Source: Panaeolus papilionaceus (Eukaryota; Basidiomycota; Agaricomycetes; Agaricales). Taken from it: a stretch of 31,380 bases of DNA. Position 1 is the stretch's first letter; the number at the start of each line of letters is the position of its first letter. The notes under the pieces are model-generated. The model saw only the letters and a program-made list of their open reading frames with translations. It did not search any database and was not told the origin of the DNA. The position numbers and the translations under genes are program-made. Of the stretch, positions 27,100 through 31,380 are shown in pieces. The stretch covers positions 1-31,380 of the forward strand of contig JADNRZ010000063.1 in NCBI GenBank assembly GCA_015501605.1. Direction: 5' to 3'.

Positions 27100-27346
27100 T
27101 CACTCGACCCCTACGCCGCCCATCTTATTCCTTATTCGCTTCCTTACGTTCATTGATTATCAGACATTACATTTACTAGATTAGATTAACTAGTGTACTT
27201 AAGAGCGCGCACCTGCAGAAGAGCCGTTAACCTTTTCTTTCGGTTTTCCTGCAGGTGAGCACTCTCTTACCAATGTACCTAGTTAGTGAATAACATTTTC
27301 GGTTTTCCTGCAGCTCACCGCGCTGAGTCGCGCAGTCGCTCTGACA
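26994..27346 (+). repeat. 3' LTR
   Basis: 353 bp, TGTCAG to CTGACA, identical to the 5' LTR except T at 27067 and G at 27071. Followed directly by the GGGAA duplication. Confidence 0.95.
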
Positions 27347-27351
27347 GGGAA
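27347..27351. repeat. Target-site duplication of the Gypsy element, right copy
   Basis: GGGAA, matching 21196-21200. Confidence 0.9.
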
Positions 27352-29142
27352 GAACTGTGCGATGTCAAAAGCCACAACACTCGTTTTCAGGCCCCTGGCC
27401 CATCCTGCGCGCACCAAGTGCGTCAGAATAAGCCCTGCATCCTCGGTTGAGCGTTGACGAATGCCGCCAAGTTGGTTGGGGTGGAAGACACCATGTTCAA
27501 TGGACTCGAACTGGATACGGTTGGAGATCATCTTCTCGAAAAGTTTCCCCAGTGTGTTCAACAGCACAATTGGCTGGTACGCTTTGGGGGTAGAGTAGCT
27601 GGGCTTGTTCGGCTTGGGAATGATAACCGACATAGACTCCTTGAAGTGCTGAGGCCAACAGCCAAACGCAAAGCATCCATTTGCCAGCTCCAGCAGGAGA
27701 TCCACGATGTGCGAGTCTCCAGTGATCCGTTTGAGGTGCCCCCACTTGATGTGGTCGGGGCCAGGAGCAGAGTTGTTGGAACACCCTTTGAGTGCATCAG
27801 ACATTTCCGCCCAAGTAAAGTCCACCCAGTCGCGCTCAGGCGCATCTGGCAGCTCGTCGAGAATGGACGCGTCAAACGCTCTGCCAGAGGCAGCATTGTA
27901 CGTCCCATGTAAAGCGTCCCAGAGATCGCTCAGTTCGTTGCAAGGCTGGTTGTTGTACCAGATAGCTTCGCATGGCGGCAACTTGCGCTGTTTGACCCAC
28001 TCCATGAGGTCCCAGGGGCGCTTGTTGGTTTCTGCAACCTCCTTGATTCGTTCGTCGAAGAAGTCGCGTTTGGCTGCCTTAGTGGCAGAGCAGAAGAGGC
28101 GCCAGTCCAGATCGTCTCTGGAGGTGCAGAATTGGTCAAGCAGTTCGGAGCACTCATCGTTCCACCATGGTCGAGAGCGTCGCGTAATGACAGCCTCAGT
28201 TGCATGGTCATCCCATGCTTTAGCAATCGCCTCAGCCATTGCTTGCGCTCTGGCCTCAACGTCACCGGCTGAAAGAAGCTCACCGCTTTGCACCCCCTGC
28301 ATGCGGCGAATGATGTTGGCCAGGAACTCTTCCTCCTCCTCGCTCCCAGCTTTGATCGTCATCCTAGGCGCACCAGCAGCGCCAGGAACGATAACAACAA
28401 CACTCGAAATCAGGATGTGATCAGAGCGCCCTTGCATGTTGTGGACTAGCATTGGTGGTCGATGCAACACCTCTGCCATTTCCAGGAAGACAAGATCGAT
28501 GACTGTATCAGCCAGATCACGGTTGTAGGAGATGTGAGTTGGGCCATGATTGGTCGGCTCTGCCCAATCTAGCCCCATGTCGGCGCAGACATCCATGAGA
28601 GCTATGGCGTCGGTGCGATGATATCTGTAGTTCGGGTCCCAGACCGACGAGCAACAGTTGAGATCTCCGCCCATGTATACACAAGGGGGAAGCGATGGAA
28701 GCGACTTTAAATAAAAGATAGCAGTGTGGTCCTTGTCAGAATAGATGTTAACGAAGTTGAGGCACTGTCCTGCAGAGTACAGAGAGAGGAGCATAATGTC
28801 GCAATGATCAACAAGGTCACGGCGGAGAGAGGGGCGATATTTGCGAAACCTGGTGGAGACATAAGCCAACACCCGGGGTGCTTGATCTCCCTGGGGAGGA
28901 GGGCGCACCACTAGATCCCAGGATGGATGCAGAGGTGGACTGACGACTTTCTCTCCCTCACGTGACGAGGCCGAAGGAGCGATACGAATTTCTTTCCATG
29001 GAGGTTCTTGAATAAATAGAACATCGAATTCTTCAATCAACTGTTCAAGCATAATTGCAACCCACTCGTAGTTGCGGTTAACGTTGTGGGACATGATTCT
29101 AACGACACTCTCCGCTTTGCAATGATTGTTCGTCCCCTTCAT
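27352..29142 (-). pseudogene. LINE-B ORF2, 5' part (endonuclease and start of RT), split by the Gypsy element
   Basis: The frame is open from 29142 through the endonuclease (FIQEPPW, GGDLNCCSSVWDP, VIDLVFL, SDHILIS) and into RT (SVIIPKPNKPSYSTPKAYQPIVLLNTLGK, GLILTHLVRAGWARG, FDIAQFFP). It then runs into the LTR for a few meaningless codons. The layout is the same as LINE-A ORF2 but the sequence is clearly diverged, so this is a second family of the same clade. The rest of RT is at 20910-21200. About 36 bp upstream of the start, LINE-B is cut by the 5' end of LINE-A copy 4, so its ORF1 is missing. Confidence 0.88.
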
Positions 29143-29260
29143 TGCGCAGTTGGTGGTGTGTTAGAGGGAGCGGGGCACGCTTCTTGACCCTGAACCACCA
29201 CCTTCCTATTTGGGCTTACACTCAACAACTCGAATCTACTACTGCTAAACATCGAGCTCA

Positions 29261-31360
29261 ATGTCAAAGGAGGGGACGCCTTGTGCGTCCAGTTCGTTAG
29301 GAGGGCAACGGCCTACAAGCCCTGTCTTCCGCCCACAAATCACATCATCGGCACTATCGTTGCCACCAGCAGGGGGAGGCTCCGCGCCTTCTTCAGATCT
29401 TGGGGGGTATTCCGCCCCCGGGGCTCGTTCTTCGTCCCCTACACCAACAGCACGCTCCGCTCCCCCCAAGGGTGAAGCGAAGAAGCGTTACACCACCCCC
29501 ATCCCAGGAGGAAATCAATCGGACCGTCGCAGCGAAGGAGGAGGGAGCTGGACAACCGTCGCCAGGAAGAGCAGACGTTCTGCTGCTTCCCAACAATCTT
29601 ACTCGAGGCATTCGTCGGTTCCCTTCGAAGCGGCTGGTACGAAGGAGGAGGCCAGTGGGGATCTGAAGGCTGCTATTCGCAGTGTGAGGGAGATACGGCA
29701 CTGGATGGAGAACGGTGCCAACCTGTCCGTGTTCGCTAACCAAGCGGACACAAGCCTCCTCGCCCACGAGCTTCTTGAGCTCGTCGAGCGAGTGTCCAGG
29801 TCTACCTGGGCAGCAGTTCAGCCCACCGGCGAGCAAGGAGCGCTGGTGGACGCCCTATTCGATGTCCTCAATGAGTCTTATGACAAGGTTGATGGGGACA
29901 TCACAATCAGGCAGCCCGTCGTCGAGGGCTCGCTCCCCCCCTCCAGCCCACCTCCCGAGATGGAGATGGATGAGGAGTATGATGCAGAGGTGCAGCAGGC
30001 CATCGCCGCCGACCTCGACACAACCCCACAGGTCCAGGGCACTGCGCACGGACCACCCGTGGGAGACCCGGCCTCCACTACCCGAAAGTCGTCGTCTTTC
30101 GGAAAGCGGAAGGCCGCGGGATCCGTCCCGACATCCTCTGCCCCTGTCGCACCCGAAGATACGGAAATGACAGGAACGGCCCCCAAGAAGCCGAAAGTTC
30201 CCGTAGCCGGGACCTTTCGGAGGCCCTCTGGGCCTCCCCCCCAGGTAAACCGCCAGACGAAACCCAAGCCGTCTTTCGCTGCGGTCGCCAAGCGCTCAAC
30301 CATTCCTGGTTGGAAAGCGCCACAACCGGGCATGTCTAATGCTCGTGTACAATTCCCGCCACAGGCCTACCCCTCCCAGGTAGCCGGGCCTTCGACGAGT
30401 AGGGGCAGACCCAAGAATGCCTCCACTCCGTCTTATGTTGTTAAGGGCCCGTCTCGCCGACAGGTCCTTATTACTTTTACGGCGCGATCTCTACCCCCGG
30501 TAGACATTGAGCGCCTCTATCAAGAGGTGAATACTGTGCTGGCTCGAGCTGGCGCCGTCATTCGCGCTCTCTCGTGCGGCCCCGCATTCAATGGGTACAC
30601 CGTCGAGACTACTCACGTCGCATCGGAGAGGGATATCGCCCTCATCCGGTCCGTCGCGAAGAAATTCTTCCCGGAGACGCAAGGTCCGCTCTCCCCGCAG
30701 GTTACCCTGCCCGCCTCGACGTCGTACCTTAAGATGGTCGACGTCCCGGTATTCTCCTCCCTGACAACTGGCGTCAGGATTACCGAAGAGGACGTGAAGC
30801 GCGCGATCTCCGCGTCGCCGCTCATGTCCTCCTTCGCTCTGCGCACTAAACCGCGCATTATTCGCAACTCCAAGATGGCCGCCACCGCGACCGTCTACTT
30901 TGATCTATGGGATACCCAGCAGGGTGCCCGGGCTAAAACGCTCATCGGGAGGTCCATAATGATTTGTGGACACTCCTGCTCCATCCAGGCGGCTTCGGCC
31001 AACCGTGGTGTCCCCTGTTGCCCTAAATGCTTCAGGTGGGGCCACGACATTAAGCACTGTCGGGCTCGAGGCCAGACGTGTCCTATCTGCGGTGGGCCCC
31101 ACACTAGGGACCAGCACCGATCGCTCGCAGGGTGTTGCCGAGGCAACCCCAACTCTAACCCACCCGTCCCCCCGACTCCGTCGGGGGAGGCGTGCCCTCA
31201 TCGATTCCCCTGCGTTAACTGCAAAGGGGATCACGCGGCGGATGCCCGCAATTGCCCGTTCTGGCGTAACCGGTTCGACGAGAACTGGTATGTCAGGGCG
31301 TATGCTAAGGTGAGTAGCCGACATGGCACTGCACCCAAAATCTCACACAATCGTTCTTAG
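29261..31360 (+). CDS. LINE-A ORF1 protein (CCHC nucleic-acid-binding, gag-like), intact
   Basis: 699 codons from ATG 29261 to TAG 31358. The N-terminal third is Ser/Pro-rich with SWTTVARKSRRS. An acidic segment follows, then a basic NLS-like KRKAAG and PKKPKV region (about residues 285-310). The middle (about 405-470) could be an RRM-like fold (VLITFTARSLPPVDIERLYQ). Three Cys/His motifs close the protein at about 588-680: CPKCFRWGHDIKHC, CPICGGPHTRDQH and CVNCKGDHAADARNC.

It is the only intact ORF1 among the copies here and presumably coats element RNA. Two bases separate its stop from the ORF2 ATG, suggesting termination-reinitiation for ORF2. Confidence 0.9.
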   Translation: MSKEGTPCASSSLGGQRPTSPVFRPQITSSALSLPPAGGGSAPSSDLGGYSAPGARSSSPTPTARSAPPKGEAKKRYTTPIPGGNQSDRRSEGGGSWTTVARKSRRSAASQQSYSRHSSVPFEAAGTKEEASGDLKAAIRSVREIRHWMENGANLSVFANQADTSLLAHELLELVERVSRSTWAAVQPTGEQGALVDALFDVLNESYDKVDGDITIRQPVVEGSLPPSSPPPEMEMDEEYDAEVQQAIAADLDTTPQVQGTAHGPPVGDPASTTRKSSSFGKRKAAGSVPTSSAPVAPEDTEMTGTAPKKPKVPVAGTFRRPSGPPPQVNRQTKPKPSFAAVAKRSTIPGWKAPQPGMSNARVQFPPQAYPSQVAGPSTSRGRPKNASTPSYVVKGPSRRQVLITFTARSLPPVDIERLYQEVNTVLARAGAVIRALSCGPAFNGYTVETTHVASERDIALIRSVAKKFFPETQGPLSPQVTLPASTSYLKMVDVPVFSSLTTGVRITEEDVKRAISASPLMSSFALRTKPRIIRNSKMAATATVYFDLWDTQQGARAKTLIGRSIMICGHSCSIQAASANRGVPCCPKCFRWGHDIKHCRARGQTCPICGGPHTRDQHRSLAGCCRGNPNSNPPVPPTPSGEACPHRFPCVNCKGDHAADARNCPFWRNRFDENWYVRAYAKVSSRHGTAPKISHNRS

Positions 31361-31362
31361 AA

Positions 31363-31380
31363 ATGAGTCAAACCAAATCT
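31363..31380 (+). CDS. LINE-A copy 4 ORF2, first six codons
   Basis: ATG at 31363 encodes MSQTKS, identical to the start of ORF2 in copy 2. Truncated by the end of the window. Confidence 0.85.

Larger units (their letters stand above)
21201..27346 (+). mobile_element. Ty3/Gypsy chromovirus-type LTR retrotransposon
   Basis: A complete 6146-bp element with 353-bp LTRs, a self-priming type primer site, gag, protease-RT-RNase H, integrase with chromodomain and a polypurine tract. It is inserted in LINE-B with a 5-bp duplication. Domain order and chromodomain place it with chromoviruses; the self-complementary priming site fits the Tf1/sushi group. The LTRs differ at only two positions by eye (21274/27067 and 21278/27071), so insertion is recent. 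The integrase region is disrupted, so it probably cannot integrate alone. Confidence 0.93.
29179..31380 (+). mobile_element. LINE-A copy 4, plus strand, complete 5' end, continues past the window
   Basis: Begins GCTTCTTGACCCTGAACC at 29179, the same 5' terminus as copies 1 and 3, and runs through the ~80-nt 5' UTR, intact ORF1 and the ORF2 start. It is head-to-head with copy 3 across the LINE-B/Gypsy block. If ORF2 is intact beyond the window this could be an autonomous element. Confidence 0.88.

Noticed and set aside
27283..27351. C-terminal end of the 619-codon LINE-B frame
   Set aside because: These last codons are LTR sequence read through after the insertion point, not part of LINE-B.

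Overview
The window looks like nuclear DNA of a basidiomycete fungus, probably an Agaricomycete. The clues are a KDZ-associated transposon gene with CxC5/CxC6-type cysteine clusters, spliceosomal introns of about 47-54 nt, Tad-like LINEs with CCHC ORF1 proteins and an ORF2 RNase H domain, and a Ty3/Gypsy chromovirus with a chromodomain. I see no convincing host housekeeping gene, tRNA or rRNA. This is a nested transposable-element island.

Layout. 1-2275 is non-genic: AT-rich DNA, minisatellites, a (CAC)n run, a degenerate repeat whose units look like tiny introns (about 905-1402), poly-T tracts and a short telomere-like motif. 2276-6811 is the KDZ-type element: a multi-exon nuclear-type N-terminal part that probably splices into a large CxC5/CxC6 plus DDE-like protein. 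It is followed by an array of eleven 11-bp iterons (7070-7190). 7302-8533 is a chimera of a LINE-B scrap (minus) and a truncated LINE-A copy (plus). 8531-8965 is an unidentified retroposed sequence with a poly-A tail on the minus strand. 8966-20909 holds three minus-strand LINE-A copies lying head to tail: a decayed full-length copy 1, copy 2 with a long open ORF2, and the internally deleted copy 3, which encodes an ORF1-ORF2 fusion. 20910-29178 is a LINE-B ORF2 (minus) split by a young Ty3/Gypsy element (21201-27346, 353-bp LTRs, GGGAA target duplication). 29179 to the end is a plus-strand LINE-A copy with an intact 5' end, an intact ORF1 and the first codons of ORF2.

How the parts relate. 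LINE-B is older than the Gypsy element that splits it. The Gypsy element is recent (two LTR differences seen by eye) but its integrase region is damaged. It appears to use Tf1/sushi-type self-priming: ten bases inside the LTR are complementary to the site just downstream of it, and a TATA-like box lies about 30 nt before the predicted transcript start.

The least explained signal is in LINE-A. Its coding sequence carries many perfect micro-hairpins (5-10 bp stems, mostly 2-6 nt loops), and one loop is reverse-complemented between copies. The 11-bp iterons beside the KDZ gene and the intron-like repeats at 905-1402 are the other patterns worth a second look. All family assignments come from motif reading; no database search was possible.
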